27,368 bases of DNA from IDS-8 sp036381215 (GCA_036381215.1 DASVDF010000065.1:1-27368), one strand, 5' to 3'. Positions 1 through 7,916 are shown, numbered from the stretch's first letter. Notes: generated by a model from the letters alone, not told the origin. Made by a program: numbers and translations.

Positions 1-225
1 GCGCCCGAGGTAGGCGAGGATCGCGGGCACCTCGGTGAGAATGAAGCCGTCGATCTTCAAGGCCGGAATGCGGCCCTTGGGATTGATGGCGAGATACTCG
101 GGCGAGTAGTTGGCGCGCTCGGCAGTGGCGAACTTCTTGAGCTCGAAGGGCTCGCCGATTTCGTTCAACACGATGTGAGGCGCCAGGGAACAGGATCCCG
201 GCGAGTAGTAAAGGACGATGGTCAT
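1..225 (-). CDS. Glutathione S-transferase, N-terminal part (cut by window edge)
   Basis: The first 75 residues of a cytosolic glutathione S-transferase are visible; the rest lies outside the window. The protein opens MTIVLYYSPGSCSLAPHIVL, the thioredoxin-fold start of beta-class bacterial GSTs, in which the Cys of SPG-S/A-CSLAPH contacts glutathione. The NPKGRIPAL segment with its cis-Pro follows, then the TEVPAILAYL stretch that binds the gamma-glutamyl group (usually ES/TxAI; here EVPAI). The ATG at 225 has a GGAG about eight bases upstream. Such enzymes conjugate glutathione to electrophiles or act as disulfide reductases in the cytoplasm. The substrate cannot be deduced. Confidence 0.9.
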   Translation of the reverse strand, partial: MTIVLYYSPGSCSLAPHIVLNEIGEPFELKKFATAERANYSPEYLAINPKGRIPALKIDGFILTEVPAILAYLGR

Positions 226-357
226 TAGAGTTTCTCCTGTCAGACCCTTTACGTGAGCGACGGGGCGCGCCGTGCGAAAACCACGCAGTTGCGAGCTGCA
301 ATGGCGCCGTTCTGCGGCGTCGCTGCTCGACATGGTACCGGCGCCCGAATGCGCGGG

Positions 358-556
358 CTATTCCGGCAGAACCGCGACCGCTTCGATTTGGAACAGCATG
401 CCGTCGAGCGCGAGGCGCGGCACGGGGATCAGGGTGCAAGTCGGCTCGAGACCGGGCCCGAAAGCGCGTTCCAGCTCCTCTCCAAAGATGTGCAGCCTCT
501 CCTCGCCGTGCTCCACGACCAGCACCGTAAGCTTGGCCACGTCGCGGGTGCCCGCC
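358..556 (-). pseudogene. RidA/YjgF-family C-terminal remnant
   Basis: The last 65 or so codons read as the C-terminal half of a Rid-family (YjgF/YER057c/UK114) protein: RDVAKLTVLVVEHGEERL, then LIPVPRLALDGMLFQIEAVA at the end. RidA proteins are small trimeric imine/enamine deaminases of about 130 residues. The N-terminal half is absent: upstream of RDVAKLT the open frame runs into DNA that on the other strand matches a LuxR-type helix-turn-helix. This is therefore a 5'-truncated gene fused to unrelated sequence. It has no plausible start of its own and is probably not expressed as a functional enzyme. Confidence 0.72.
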
Positions 557-559
557 CGA

Positions 560-718
560 GCGACATTCGAGATACTCAAGGGAGACGGGCGGGAGGCCGC
601 CGCCCGCCGGTTCGGCGTCAGCGTGTCCATTGCGCGCACGCACCCGTCGTGCATGCTCGAAAGAACTGGGGCGCGCCGGCAGGCGGAGCTGGTGCGTCCG
701 CTGTTGCAGACCGACTGA
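560..718 (+). pseudogene. LuxR-type HTH C-terminal remnant
   Basis: About 52 codons ending at a TGA read like the DNA-binding tail of a LuxR/GerE regulator. The segments are REAAARRFGVSVSIARTH (helix-turn-helix) followed by ERTGARRQAELVRPLL, a pattern found at the very C-terminus of LuxR-type regulators. The family norm would be STARTHLSRIFEKTGARRQ; here SIARTHPSCMLERTG carries substitutions, including a Pro in the recognition region, which suggests decay. The N-terminal domain is missing, and upstream sequence is the antisense of the RidA remnant. The two fragments meet within a few bases of position 558. Confidence 0.6.
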
Positions 719-727
719 CGCCGGCGG

Positions 728-928
728 CTATCGAGCGCCCAGCCGCGCCAGCATGGCCGACAGCTCGTCCGGGCTTATGTAGAAGTGCTCGCAGACCCGC
801 CCCCAGACCAGAGCGGTCGGGACGTTTCGCTCGCCGCGCTCCTTCTGAACTTCGCGCAGCACCTGCAGCACGATGCGCTCCCGGCGGGTAAGGCCGTCGC
901 GCAGGTCCGGCACGCGATCGTGATCCAT
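728..928 (-). CDS. Small hypothetical protein (66 aa) coupled to a cupin gene
   Basis: A 66-residue acidic/basic protein, MDHDRVPDLRDGLTRRERIV at its start and ending in SPDELSAMLARLGAR. The ATG shares its A with the TGA stop of the cupin gene upstream (TGATG), so translation is probably coupled. The frame remains open well upstream inside the cupin gene, but the coupled ATG is the natural start. Sequence is amphipathic and helical (LTRRERIVLQVLREVQKERG), with no membrane segment or signal peptide. I do not recognise a named family. Its position suggests a job linked to the cupin protein. Confidence 0.65.
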   Translation of the reverse strand: MDHDRVPDLRDGLTRRERIVLQVLREVQKERGERNVPTALVWGRVCEHFYISPDELSAMLARLGAR

Positions 929-1329
929 CAGCGCGGCCGATGCTGCGTGCCGAGGCCGACCGTGATGAACACGGCGGTGGCCGGTTCGTCGACGTCCGCC
1001 GTGTGCCACGTGCCCGGTTCGTTGATGGCGTACTCGCCGGCCGCGAGCGTGACGGTGCGGCGCGAGCCGTCGGGGTGCTCCTGGTGGAGCCTGATCTTTC
1101 CGGCGGTGCAGAGCACCACCTCGTGCCCCTGCGGGTGCATTTCCCAGCTGTCCCACGATTTGTCGAACGTGAACATGCTGACGAGTCGGCCCTCCTTGCC
1201 ATCCGCCGCGTGGCGCTCGATATAGGCGTCGTACCACTTCATGTCGCCGGTGAACTCTGGCTGCGGGACGGCGGTCGCGCCGCGGCCGAGATGAACGGGG
1301 TGCGTGAAGATGTTGGCGCCGGACGTCAT
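928..1329 (-). CDS. Cupin-domain protein
   Basis: A 133-residue single-domain cupin. The fold is visible as a beta-rich protein with motif 1 around WEMHPQGHEVVLCTAGKIRL (a G-x-H-E core with reduced metal ligands) and motif 2 around GEYAINEPGTWHTADVDE, whose His sits where the third cupin ligand is expected. Small cupins of this kind bind a metal and act as dioxygenases, isomerases or ligand sensors; the substrate is not evident. The gene overlaps the following 66-aa gene by one base in a TGATG junction. No strong Shine-Dalgarno is seen before the ATG (only GAGGGATCG). Confidence 0.82.
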   Translation of the reverse strand: MTSGANIFTHPVHLGRGATAVPQPEFTGDMKWYDAYIERHAADGKEGRLVSMFTFDKSWDSWEMHPQGHEVVLCTAGKIRLHQEHPDGSRRTVTLAAGEYAINEPGTWHTADVDEPATAVFITVGLGTQHRPR

Positions 1330-1664
1330 CGATCCCTCACTCGTTCCAGGTAAAGGGGGCAGTGGTCAATTCTACGCGATCCGGCAGCGTATGCCGTGCG
1401 TGTCATGAGAAAGTCGCTGCGCGATTTGTGCCATAGAGGACAGGCTGGAATTCTTACGACAGTGCAGCGCGCGCCGCGCGTTATTCGCTCGTCGCGCACG
1501 CCAATTCGCACGTAACGACCGGAACCGGGCGTTCGACTATCGCGCGGACCGCATCGGCGGCATACTGGGCAGGAAGGGTTGCACGAGACAGTGCGCCAGG
1601 ACGAATGCGAAGCATCCCGGGGTCTGTCGAATAAGCGATTTAACTCGGCATCGAAGAGTCGCAC
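1330..1664. other. Intergenic region without a recognisable gene
   Basis: This 335-bp stretch lies between two divergent genes, the cupin (minus) and the methyltransferase (plus). An open minus-strand frame covers it, but its translation is Arg/Ser-rich, matches nothing I know, and lacks a ribosome site. It probably holds the promoters of the two flanking genes. I cannot point to a convincing -35/-10 pair. Confidence 0.5.
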
Positions 1665-2309
1665 ATGTCACTGAGAAAATGGGGAGTTACCGGGCTTCTG
1701 GCGTTGGTGGCCGTGGTCATTTTCGTGGCCGCCAATCTGCCGTACGTCCCGGTCGTTCACGGGTCGACGGCGGACGAGATCGAGCGCCTCGCCGAGTGGC
1801 TACGGATCGAACCCGGCTCGCGCGTCGCCGATGTGGGTGCCGGTGACGGAACGTACGCCGTCGCGCTGGCGCGCCTCGTCGGCCCCTCGGGACACGTATA
1901 TGCCACCGAGATCGACAACGATAGTCTTGCGGAGATCCGCCGGGCGGCGACCGAAGCGGGTCTCGCGAACGTCACGGTGATCGAGGGCGCAGTTTCGCGT
2001 ACCAATCTGCCGGACGCGTGCTGCGACGCCATCTACAGCCGCCTGGTCTATCACCATCTGACCGATCCGGACGCCATCAACGCCGACATTCTGCGCGCGC
2101 TTCGGCCGGGTGGCCGTCTCATGATCATCGATTTCGAGCCCGGCAACGTCCTCGACATCTTCCAGTCGGGCACGGCGGAACGCCACGGTGGACATGGCAC
2201 GCCCAAAGGGACGGTAACGAAGGAAGTGACCGCGGCGGGCTTCGAACTGCTGCGCGGCCCGGAAACCTGGCGGGGGCGAACCTATGCGGTGCTCTTCCGG
2301 CGCCCGTAA
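1665..2309 (+). CDS. Membrane-anchored class I SAM-dependent methyltransferase
   Basis: A 214-residue protein. Residues 5-26 (KWGVTGLLALVAVVIFVAAN) form an N-terminal transmembrane anchor or uncleaved signal. The Rossmann methyltransferase fold follows: motif I is VADVGAGDGTYAVALA near residue 54, the acidic residue at the end of strand 2 is in YATEID, motif IV is CDAIYSRLVYHHL, and the post-motif is LRPGGRLMIIDFEPGN. It resembles small periplasm-facing or membrane-bound methyltransferases found next to stress genes; the substrate is unknown. ATG at 1665 has only a weak GAAGAG upstream. The gene ends inside the start of the ankyrin gene, so the two probably form an operon. Confidence 0.88.
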   Translation: MSLRKWGVTGLLALVAVVIFVAANLPYVPVVHGSTADEIERLAEWLRIEPGSRVADVGAGDGTYAVALARLVGPSGHVYATEIDNDSLAEIRRAATEAGLANVTVIEGAVSRTNLPDACCDAIYSRLVYHHLTDPDAINADILRALRPGGRLMIIDFEPGNVLDIFQSGTAERHGGHGTPKGTVTKEVTAAGFELLRGPETWRGRTYAVLFRRP

Positions 2310-3480
2310 CAGTGCACACCGCGTGCCGCGCTTCTTTTGTCTCGTTATCGCGACGATGGCGCTCGTCGCGAACGCGGCGATCACACAAGCGCCGCCCGAC
2401 CGCGAGCTGCTGCAGGCGGTGGCCCGCAACGATGCCGAGGGCGTGCGTGCGGCGCTCGCGGCCGGCGCCGATGCGAATGCGAGGGTTCGTCCCGGCGGGC
2501 GCACCGCGCTGATGGAAGCGGCCGATCGCGGCTTCGCGGATCTGATTCCGCTGCTGCTCGACGCGGGCGCCGACATCGACGCGCGCAGTGCCGACGGCTG
2601 GACGGCGCTGATGCAGGCAGCCTACGAAGGCCACAGCGAAGCGGCGCGGCGACTCCTGGCGGCCGGCGCGAACGTGCGCCTGCGCGAAGCCGAATACGGC
2701 AACACCGCGTTGCACATCGCCGCCCGTCGCGGCGCCGTCGACATCGTGCGCGACCTGCTCGGCCATGGCGCCGAGCCCGACGCCCGCGATGCCGCCGCCG
2801 GCAATACGCCGCTGATCAATGCGGCGAGCGCGCCGGATTGGGCGGCGCCGATCATTGCGCGCCACTTGCTCCGCGCCGGCGCCGATCCCGACGCAGCGGC
2901 CGACGACGGCTTCACGCCGCTGATGGCCGCCGCCCGCTCGGGAACAGCTGAGCTCGCGGCGCTGCTGCTCGGGCACGAGGCCGCCGTCGATGCCGCGAAG
3001 GTCGACGGCCGCACTGCGCTGATGGTTGCCGCCGAGCACGAGAATCTCGACGTCCTCGGCCTGCTGCTCGACGCCGGCGCCGACGCGACCCGACGCAATG
3101 CCGACGGTGACACCGCTCTCTGCCTCGCCATCGACAGCGGTGCCCTCGAAGCCTTCCGGTTACTGCTGGCGCGAATTCCGCGCGAGGCGTTGTCGGCCCA
3201 TTGTCGCGGCGGATTGCCGCCCATCGCTCGCGCCGCGAGGAGCGGCAATGCCGACCTCGTGGCGGCGCTCCTCGCCGGCGGGGCGGATCCGAATGCACGC
3301 GGCAGCGATGGCACCACCGCGCTCATGTGGGCGGCCAACAGTGCGGCTATCGACGTGGTGCGGCTGCTGCTCGAGCACGGCGCGGACACCGAGCTCGTCG
3401 CCGAGGACGGCTGGACCGCGCGCAAGGCCGCGGAAATGATCGGCTACAAGGACATCGTGCAGCTCCTGGAGAAGCGCTAG
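2284..3480 (+). CDS. Secreted ankyrin-repeat protein
   Basis: A 398-residue protein built almost entirely of ankyrin repeats of about 33 residues (GRTALMEAADRGFADLIPLL, then LLDAGADIDARSADGWTALM and so on), roughly ten to eleven units with the classic G-x-TALxxAA and LLxxGADxxA motifs. The N-terminus holds a signal peptide (PRFFCLVIATMALVANAAIT), so it is likely periplasmic. Starting at ATG 2284 gives a 26-bp overlap with the methyltransferase gene; a GTG at 2323 (Val14) would give a shorter and more typical signal peptide and is a real alternative. Ankyrin repeats bind proteins; in periplasmic versions such as AnkB they are tied to oxidative stress. The partner is unknown. Confidence 0.9.
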   Translation: MRCSSGARNSAHRVPRFFCLVIATMALVANAAITQAPPDRELLQAVARNDAEGVRAALAAGADANARVRPGGRTALMEAADRGFADLIPLLLDAGADIDARSADGWTALMQAAYEGHSEAARRLLAAGANVRLREAEYGNTALHIAARRGAVDIVRDLLGHGAEPDARDAAAGNTPLINAASAPDWAAPIIARHLLRAGADPDAAADDGFTPLMAAARSGTAELAALLLGHEAAVDAAKVDGRTALMVAAEHENLDVLGLLLDAGADATRRNADGDTALCLAIDSGALEAFRLLLARIPREALSAHCRGGLPPIARAARSGNADLVAALLAGGADPNARGSDGTTALMWAANSAAIDVVRLLLEHGADTELVAEDGWTARKAAEMIGYKDIVQLLEKR

Positions 3481-3760
3481 GAGTCGCCCGCCGTTGATCA
3501 GACGCGCGTGGCACCGCACGGGTTCGAGCGCGGCGAACGGCGGCATGCAATGGGTGCAAGACCTGGCTTCTCGGTTCTGCTCGCCTTACTGCGGCCGTGT
3601 TGTGCCTCGAGGCTCCGGCCGATTGGATCGCGAGCATCTGCAGTTTTCCTGCCGCTGCCAGGGACGGCGCGCAGCGATTGCGGCGCAAGCCGGCCCCGGA
3701 CGCAACGAGGCTCGAGCAGATGCGTGCTCGAGGGGTGACACCGACCAACCGGAGACCGCC

Positions 3761-4564
3761 ATGGGAACGAGAACGAGCTACGGGCCGGGCACGTTCTGCT
3801 GGATCAACCTTTCGAGTACCGACGTGGAAGCGGCGAAGCGCTTCTATGCCGCGCTGTTCGGCTGGGACTACGCCGAGCGGCCTGCCGACGGCGCCACGTT
3901 CTCGATGGCACGCCGCTACGGCGCAGACGTCGCGGCCATTTACGGGCAGGAGGAGCAGGAGCGCGCGCATGGCCTGCCATCGCACTGGAACAGCCATGTC
4001 AGCGTAGAGGACGCGGACGCTTCCGCGGATCGCGCAAAGGAGCTGGGCGGCGCGGTGCTCGTCGAGCCATTCGATGTATCCGACGCCGGGCGCACCGCGG
4101 TGCTCGCCGATCCCGCGGGCGCGACGTTCCGGGTATGGCAGCCGCGCCGGCACATCGGCGCCGGCCGCGTCAACGACGTCGGCTGCCTGACCTGGAACGA
4201 CTTGATCACGAACGATGCCGAGCGCGCGAGCGCGTTCTACTCGGGGCTGTTCGGCTGGCGCTTCAAGCGGCTGGACACGGGCGATGGGCCGGCATATTGG
4301 GTGATCCAGCACCAGGCTGCCGCCGGCGGTATCAACGGCGGCATGCGCGAGCTTTCCGGCGACGAAGCGCAAACGATTGCGCCGGCGTGGCGCTGGGTGC
4401 CTTACTTCACCGTCGAATCGGCCGCGTCGACGATCGACGAGGCGAAGGCCTTCGGCGGCCGCGTCTTGGATGGCCCTGTCCGAATCGGCGCCGGCACCGT
4501 CGCCGTGATGCGCGACCCAACCGGGGCGGTTTTCGCGGTGTTCGAAGGCCCGATCGACGACTGA
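3761..4564 (+). CDS. Two-domain VOC (glyoxalase/bleomycin-resistance fold) protein
   Basis: A 267-residue protein with two vicinal-oxygen-chelate modules. The first begins GTFCWINLSSTDVEAAKRFY with ALFGWDY; the second begins CLTWNDLITNDAERASAFYS with GLFGWRF. Each ends in a D-P-x-GA-x-F signature (ADPAGATFRVWQP; RDPTGAVFAVFEGP). Twin-VOC proteins of this length are usually annotated as hydroxylases or glyoxalase-like enzymes; the ligand cannot be told. The ATG at 3761 follows GGAGACCGCC, a good ribosome site; the frame stays open 267 bases upstream, but that part is Arg/Cys-rich and unlike the family, so the later start is chosen. No convincing gene lies in 3481-3760. Confidence 0.92.
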   Translation: MGTRTSYGPGTFCWINLSSTDVEAAKRFYAALFGWDYAERPADGATFSMARRYGADVAAIYGQEEQERAHGLPSHWNSHVSVEDADASADRAKELGGAVLVEPFDVSDAGRTAVLADPAGATFRVWQPRRHIGAGRVNDVGCLTWNDLITNDAERASAFYSGLFGWRFKRLDTGDGPAYWVIQHQAAAGGINGGMRELSGDEAQTIAPAWRWVPYFTVESAASTIDEAKAFGGRVLDGPVRIGAGTVAVMRDPTGAVFAVFEGPIDD

Positions 4565-4636
4565 ACCGCGATCTTTCAGTCTGCACGCAGCACCGCGACG
4601 TAAAGACCTGTCGACCGCTGCGCTTGTTTCCGACCG

Positions 4637-5197
4637 CTACCTTCTCGGTACGTACCGCGTGGCCACCGCGCCGGAGCGGAACTCCCGTCGGCTCACCCGT
4701 TTCAGGTCGACATGCTTCGACAGACCGGCAAACAACGTCGGCCCGTTCCCCGCGAGCCTCGGGTGTACGATGAACTCATACTCGTCGATCAATCCGAGCT
4801 CCGTCAACGCCTGCGGGAGCTTCACGTCGCCCGTGACGAGCCCCTTGCCCGGCTGCTCTTTGAGCCGTCGAACAATCTGCTCCAAGTCCTCGCGCAGAAG
4901 CTCCGCGTTCCAATCGACCCGATCCAGGGTGCGCGACACGACGTACTTCTTTGCCGCGCCGATCGTGCGCGCGAAGGACGCCATCCAGGGCTCCATCCAA
5001 TCGGACAGCACGCCCGTCTCCGCCGGCTCTCGCCACGCCGCCTCCATCATCTCGTAAGTCACCCGGCCAAGGAGGAGGGCGTCGGCCTGCGCGATACTCT
5101 CGGCCGCGTGATTGTGCAGGTCCTCGTCCGGAAAGATCGCCAGATGATCGCAGCACCCGTCCAGCGTGATGTTGATGGAATAGCGAAGGGGTCGCAT
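4637..5197 (-). CDS. Dihydrofolate-reductase-like (RibD C-terminal) protein
   Basis: A 186-residue protein of the dihydrofolate reductase/RibD C-terminal superfamily, NADPH-binding oxidoreductases. Visible marks are the N-terminal strand RYSINITLDG, the family sequence QADALLLGRVTYEMMEAAW, KKYVVSRTL, the GKGLVTGDVKLPQAL segment that corresponds to the nucleotide-binding G-S/D-x-x-L loop, and ELGLIDEYEFIVHPRLAGNG near the end. ATG 5197 is chosen because CGGAGGA sits just upstream; the frame extends further but without family likeness. Proteins of this type are often called YyaP/YqjY-like and have no assigned substrate. This is not the essential folate enzyme. Confidence 0.92.
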   Translation of the reverse strand: MRPLRYSINITLDGCCDHLAIFPDEDLHNHAAESIAQADALLLGRVTYEMMEAAWREPAETGVLSDWMEPWMASFARTIGAAKKYVVSRTLDRVDWNAELLREDLEQIVRRLKEQPGKGLVTGDVKLPQALTELGLIDEYEFIVHPRLAGNGPTLFAGLSKHVDLKRVSRREFRSGAVATRYVPRR

Positions 5198-5250
5198 TAG
5201 TCCTCCGTGGAGCTTGGCTACTTGGTGCTGCCAGACGGCGTCGGTGTCTC

Positions 5251-5274
5251 GGAAAGGGGACGCCACCTTTTTCC
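5251..5274. repeat. REP-like imperfect palindrome
   Basis: The sequence GGAAAGGGG-ACGCC-ACCTTTTTCC forms an imperfect inverted repeat between two genes transcribed in the same direction. A-rich/T-rich arms around a GC core of this look occur as dispersed REP-type palindromes in many proteobacteria. No second copy is seen in this window and no REP-associated transposase is present, so the assignment rests on shape alone. Confidence 0.35.
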
Positions 5275-5359
5275 TGCGGCTCAGGGAGCTCTTGCCACGA
5301 GAGAAAGGTTGCGTTTCCTTCTCTCCATGCCAACTTTGCGCGACCCCTGCCTGCTCGAA

Positions 5360-5776
5360 TTACGATGCGGGCTTGCCGCCTTCCCGGATGATCTCGATCA
5401 GCGCGTTCAAGGCGTCGGTGGCAGTGAAGACCCCCAGAAACTTGCCGCTCTCGTCGTTGACGATGACACTGCCGACCTTGTTCTCGGACATGGTGTACGC
5501 CACTTCGTCCAGGGGCGTGCTGGCACTGACGGTCACGGGCGGCGTCGCCATGATGTCGGCCGCGCGCACCTGAAGCTTCTCCGCAGCCGTCAAGCCGGAG
5601 ACGAGACGTACATCCCGCTCGCTGATTACGCCGACAACGGTACCATCGCGCACGACAGGCAGGTGGCGGATGCCGTGTTCATCCATGAGCTGGCGCAGGT
5701 GGTCGATCGTCATATCTTCCGTCGCGGTGATCGGGTCGGGGGTGGTGAACTCCTCCACCGGCACTCTTGTGGGCAT
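5360..5776 (-). CDS. Tandem CBS-domain protein
   Basis: A 138-residue protein made of one Bateman module. The first CBS domain spans roughly residues 10-60 (DPITATEDMTIDHLRQLMDE, then GIRHLPVVRDGTVVGVISERD) and the second residues 75-132 (TPPVTVSASTPLDEVAYTM, VGSVIVNDESGKFLGVFTATD). CBS pairs bind adenine nucleotides and regulate partner enzymes or channels; stand-alone versions often answer to energy or redox state. ATG 5776 is preceded by GGAG (ACAGGAGACCCGCC). It is transcribed alone; the next gene on this strand starts 160 bp away with the REP-like palindrome between. Confidence 0.93.
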   Translation of the reverse strand: MPTRVPVEEFTTPDPITATEDMTIDHLRQLMDEHGIRHLPVVRDGTVVGVISERDVRLVSGLTAAEKLQVRAADIMATPPVTVSASTPLDEVAYTMSENKVGSVIVNDESGKFLGVFTATDALNALIEIIREGGKPAS

Positions 5777-5936
5777 GGCGGGTCTCCTGTGATCGCTCTA
5801 CCGGATAGAACGTTGCGCTCGGTAGCGTGATGCCATGCTAGTTGACCGTCGCAGGATCGGGCAAGTTTCAGCGAACCGCGAGCAAGCCGCGGCGGTTCTC
5901 TATAACTTTCTCCTCGCGAATACATGAAAAGCAGTC

Positions 5937-6074
5937 ATGGAGATTTCCGGCAACACAATACCGATCACCGGCGGCGGTTACGGCATCGCACCGCGTTCCG
6001 CGGAAGCGCGATACGCAGCGTCGGGAAACGCCTCGGTCACCGGTGAGACCGATATCCTCGGCTCCGGTGTTTGA
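5937..6074 (+). pseudogene. Short-chain dehydrogenase (DltE-like) N-terminal remnant
   Basis: Forty-five codons, from ATG to TGA, read MEISGNTIPITGGGYGIAPR and then lose likeness. DltE-type SDR enzymes begin MEISGNTILITGGGSGIGRA, so the NAD(P)-binding TGGGxxG segment is recognisable, with Leu to Pro, Ser to Tyr and Gly-Arg to Ala-Pro changes that would break it. Full SDRs are about 250 residues; only the first 20-40 remain. It is a 3'-truncated, mutated relic and probably not functional. The surrounding 5777-5936 holds no other gene I can support. Confidence 0.6.
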
Positions 6075-6092
6075 GGCTTCTGGGGTTCTCCG

Positions 6093-6430
6093 TTACTTCA
6101 TCCGGCTGTGCGTAAGCCCGGCGCGCCCGGTATGCCGCTCGATGGCGTCGAGAATCACGCCCCAGTCGGCCGGATGCAGTTCGTGGCTTGCGCCCTCTAG
6201 GGTCAACAGCGTCGCGTTGGGAAGTGCATCGTGCAGCGCAAGTCCATGCGCATAGGGGAGTACCGGGTCCTCCGTGCCGTGGATGACGAGGGCCGGGGCG
6301 GTGATCTCATGGACGCGGCCGGCCCAGCGCTTCGCATCGCCGAGAGCGGCATGGTTGAAGGCCGTGCGCGGATCCGGCGTGCGTCGAAGTCGGCGGCGGC
6401 CAGCGCGCCGTTCGCCCGCGTCCTCAACAA
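6093..6430 (-). pseudogene. Alpha/beta hydrolase C-terminal remnant, frameshifted
   Basis: The last 80-odd codons match the C-terminal third of an alpha/beta hydrolase: RVHEITAPALVIHGTEDPVL holds the strand-7 Asp loop and GASHELHPADWGVILDAI holds the catalytic His. The upstream likeness continues in another frame (LRTRANGALAAADFDAR), with the switch near position 6365, so at least one frameshift separates the parts. The nucleophile (GxSxG) half of the enzyme is missing altogether. Beyond 6430 the sequence changes character and becomes AT-richer. It is most likely a dead gene fragment. Confidence 0.7.
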
Positions 6431-6460
6431 GGTGTCCGCGGAATCGGGGAAGGTTCACTA

Positions 6461-6733
6461 TTACTCTAGCGGTGCATAACGGTTCGATCTCCACAAGCAA
6501 CGAAGTTCATCCATATCGCGCAACGGCCTTGATTTGAATTCCTCACTTGTAAGAAACGTTAGATGGAAGACGTGACCATAGCGCGCCGAGACTGTACGAA
6601 GAGCTTGTGAAAGCTCATAGCAGCTGCGAAGCGTGTCGCGGGCGTTTCGGCCCATGGCGGCGAACGCAGGAAGCGCGAGCAGCTCGTGTGCTACGTTGCC
6701 GTCCCTTCGCCGCTGCCGGCGCGAGGAATTCAC
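6461..6733 (-). CDS. Hypothetical protein or remnant (90 aa)
   Basis: A 90-codon frame whose C-terminal half looks protein-like: YGHVFHLTFLTSEEFKSRPL followed by RDMDELRCLWRSNRYAP. This resembles the tail of some nucleotidyltransferase-fold proteins (a strand, then LT-x-x-EF), but the GS-x-x-R-G/DxD active site is absent, so it would be a C-terminal remnant if the likeness is real. The local base composition is lower in GC than its neighbours. No good ribosome site is seen before the start. I would not assign a function. Confidence 0.3.
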   Translation of the reverse strand: MNSSRRQRRRDGNVAHELLALPAFAAMGRNARDTLRSCYELSQALRTVSARYGHVFHLTFLTSEEFKSRPLRDMDELRCLWRSNRYAPLE

Positions 6734-6746
6734 TGCACCCGCAATA

Positions 6747-6847
6747 CCCCCGCCGCCGCATTACCCCAAATCACCACGAACCGACTCGCTTGCGATCCGG
6801 CTCATTGGCTTCACGGTGTGCTGCGATAGCCTTCGATTCGCCCCCCT
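6747..6847. repeat. Dispersed repeat of about 100 bp, copy A
   Basis: This copy matches positions 12972-13070 in the same orientation with about nine substitutions. Both begin with CCCCGCCGCCGC and end at CCTTCGATTCGCCCCC. Read on the minus strand both encode the same short tail, LSQHTVK-x-M-x-RIA-x-ESVRGDLG then stop, but the changes mix silent and replacement ones, so coding is not proven. Both copies lie in gene-poor DNA between intact genes, and the flanks do not match. The rest of 6734-7129 shows no gene. Confidence 0.75.
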
Positions 6848-7129
6848 CCACATCGGCGCCGACCAACGCCAGGTGCCTAAGGCCCATTTTGCGCATTGCC
6901 GCGAAGACGAGGGGCGCTTCGAACTTCTATCCGCCTCGCCGACATCCTGATCAAAGGATGGCACTATTTATAAGAACAGCCTGCCGGCAGAGTAGCGGCA
7001 TCGGAGCCGTCGCGGTACCGTTCCGGCAGCGCTGGCGAAGCAGAGCCGCATTCCCCGCCAGCCGCCGTTACCCGGCTAGCCGCGGGCTTCCCGGGTGCGG
7101 GGAACCGTCAGCACCTAGGGGAGCAGCGA

Positions 7130-7885
7130 GTGGCACGATTGCACGAAGAGCGAATCGCCGCGGGGATCGGCTTTGACTGGTCGACATTGCCGCCCGGGCA
7201 CGAATCCATGGCCGGCGTCCCGGAGGATGCCGTCGAGCTGCGGCTTCACCGGGAACGGTCTTCGCACCGCGGGGTAGGGCGTTTGCAAAGCCTCGAGCGG
7301 CTCTGGGCATATTCGGTCAACCAATCGTTCCTCGACGAGATCTGCGAGCTCCGCTCCCTGCAACTGTTGTACATCGAGAGACTCGGCGTCGCCGACCCGT
7401 CGTCTTTGGCCCGGCTGCGGAAGCTGCGGACCCTGATCATCATCGGCGGCACGAAGGTGGAGAGCCTCGACTGGGCGGCGGAGCTGATAGGGCTACGCGC
7501 GCTGGCGCTCGAGAATTTCTCGAGAGTGCGTTCCCTGGAACCGCTCGCCCGCCTGAAGGGTCTGCGAACCCTGGCGGTGGAGGGCAGTATGTGGACCCCA
7601 ATGCGGGTCGAGTCCCTTCGGCCGCTCTCGTCGCTCACCGGGCTCGAGTACCTGTTCCTCACCAATCTGCGCAGCAAGGACCGGTCCCTCCAGGCTCTGC
7701 ATTCCCTGACGGGCCTGAAGGTTTTGCAGTGTTCAAGCTACTTTGCCAAAGGCGAGATGGAGCGCCTTCGGGATGCCCTTCCCAACACCCGTTGCCCATG
7801 GTTCGAGATGCTGGCCGAATACGGGTCCATCGACGCCGGCGTGAAGGCGGCGGTTGCGAGAATGACCGGCGAGAGCGACGGCTGA
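7130..7885 (+). CDS. Leucine-rich-repeat protein
   Basis: A 251-residue protein with about six degenerate leucine-rich repeats of 22-25 residues: LQSLERLWAYSVNQSFLDEI, LRSLQLLYIERLGVADPSSL, LRKLRTLIIIGGTKVESLDW, LIGLRALALENFSRVRSLEP, LKGLRTLAVEG and LTGLEYLFLTN. The start is a GTG at 7130 with AGGGGAG a few bases upstream, the best initiation signal in the frame. No signal peptide or membrane segment is seen, so it is likely cytoplasmic and acts through protein binding. Neighbours are remnants, so context gives no hint of the partner. Confidence 0.85.
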   Translation: MARLHEERIAAGIGFDWSTLPPGHESMAGVPEDAVELRLHRERSSHRGVGRLQSLERLWAYSVNQSFLDEICELRSLQLLYIERLGVADPSSLARLRKLRTLIIIGGTKVESLDWAAELIGLRALALENFSRVRSLEPLARLKGLRTLAVEGSMWTPMRVESLRPLSSLTGLEYLFLTNLRSKDRSLQALHSLTGLKVLQCSSYFAKGEMERLRDALPNTRCPWFEMLAEYGSIDAGVKAAVARMTGESDG

Positions 7886-7916
7886 GCCTGTTCGCCCGGG
7901 CGCGAAGTGGCGACGC

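Noticed and set aside
1326..1664. 112-codon minus-strand frame upstream of the cupin gene
   Set aside because: Arg/Ser/Cys-rich, no ribosome site, no recognisable domain; more likely intergenic.
3347..4372. Minus-strand frame of about 340 codons across the ankyrin 3' end and VOC gene
   Set aside because: Antisense of two well-supported genes and no ribosome site; composition is that of a shadow frame.
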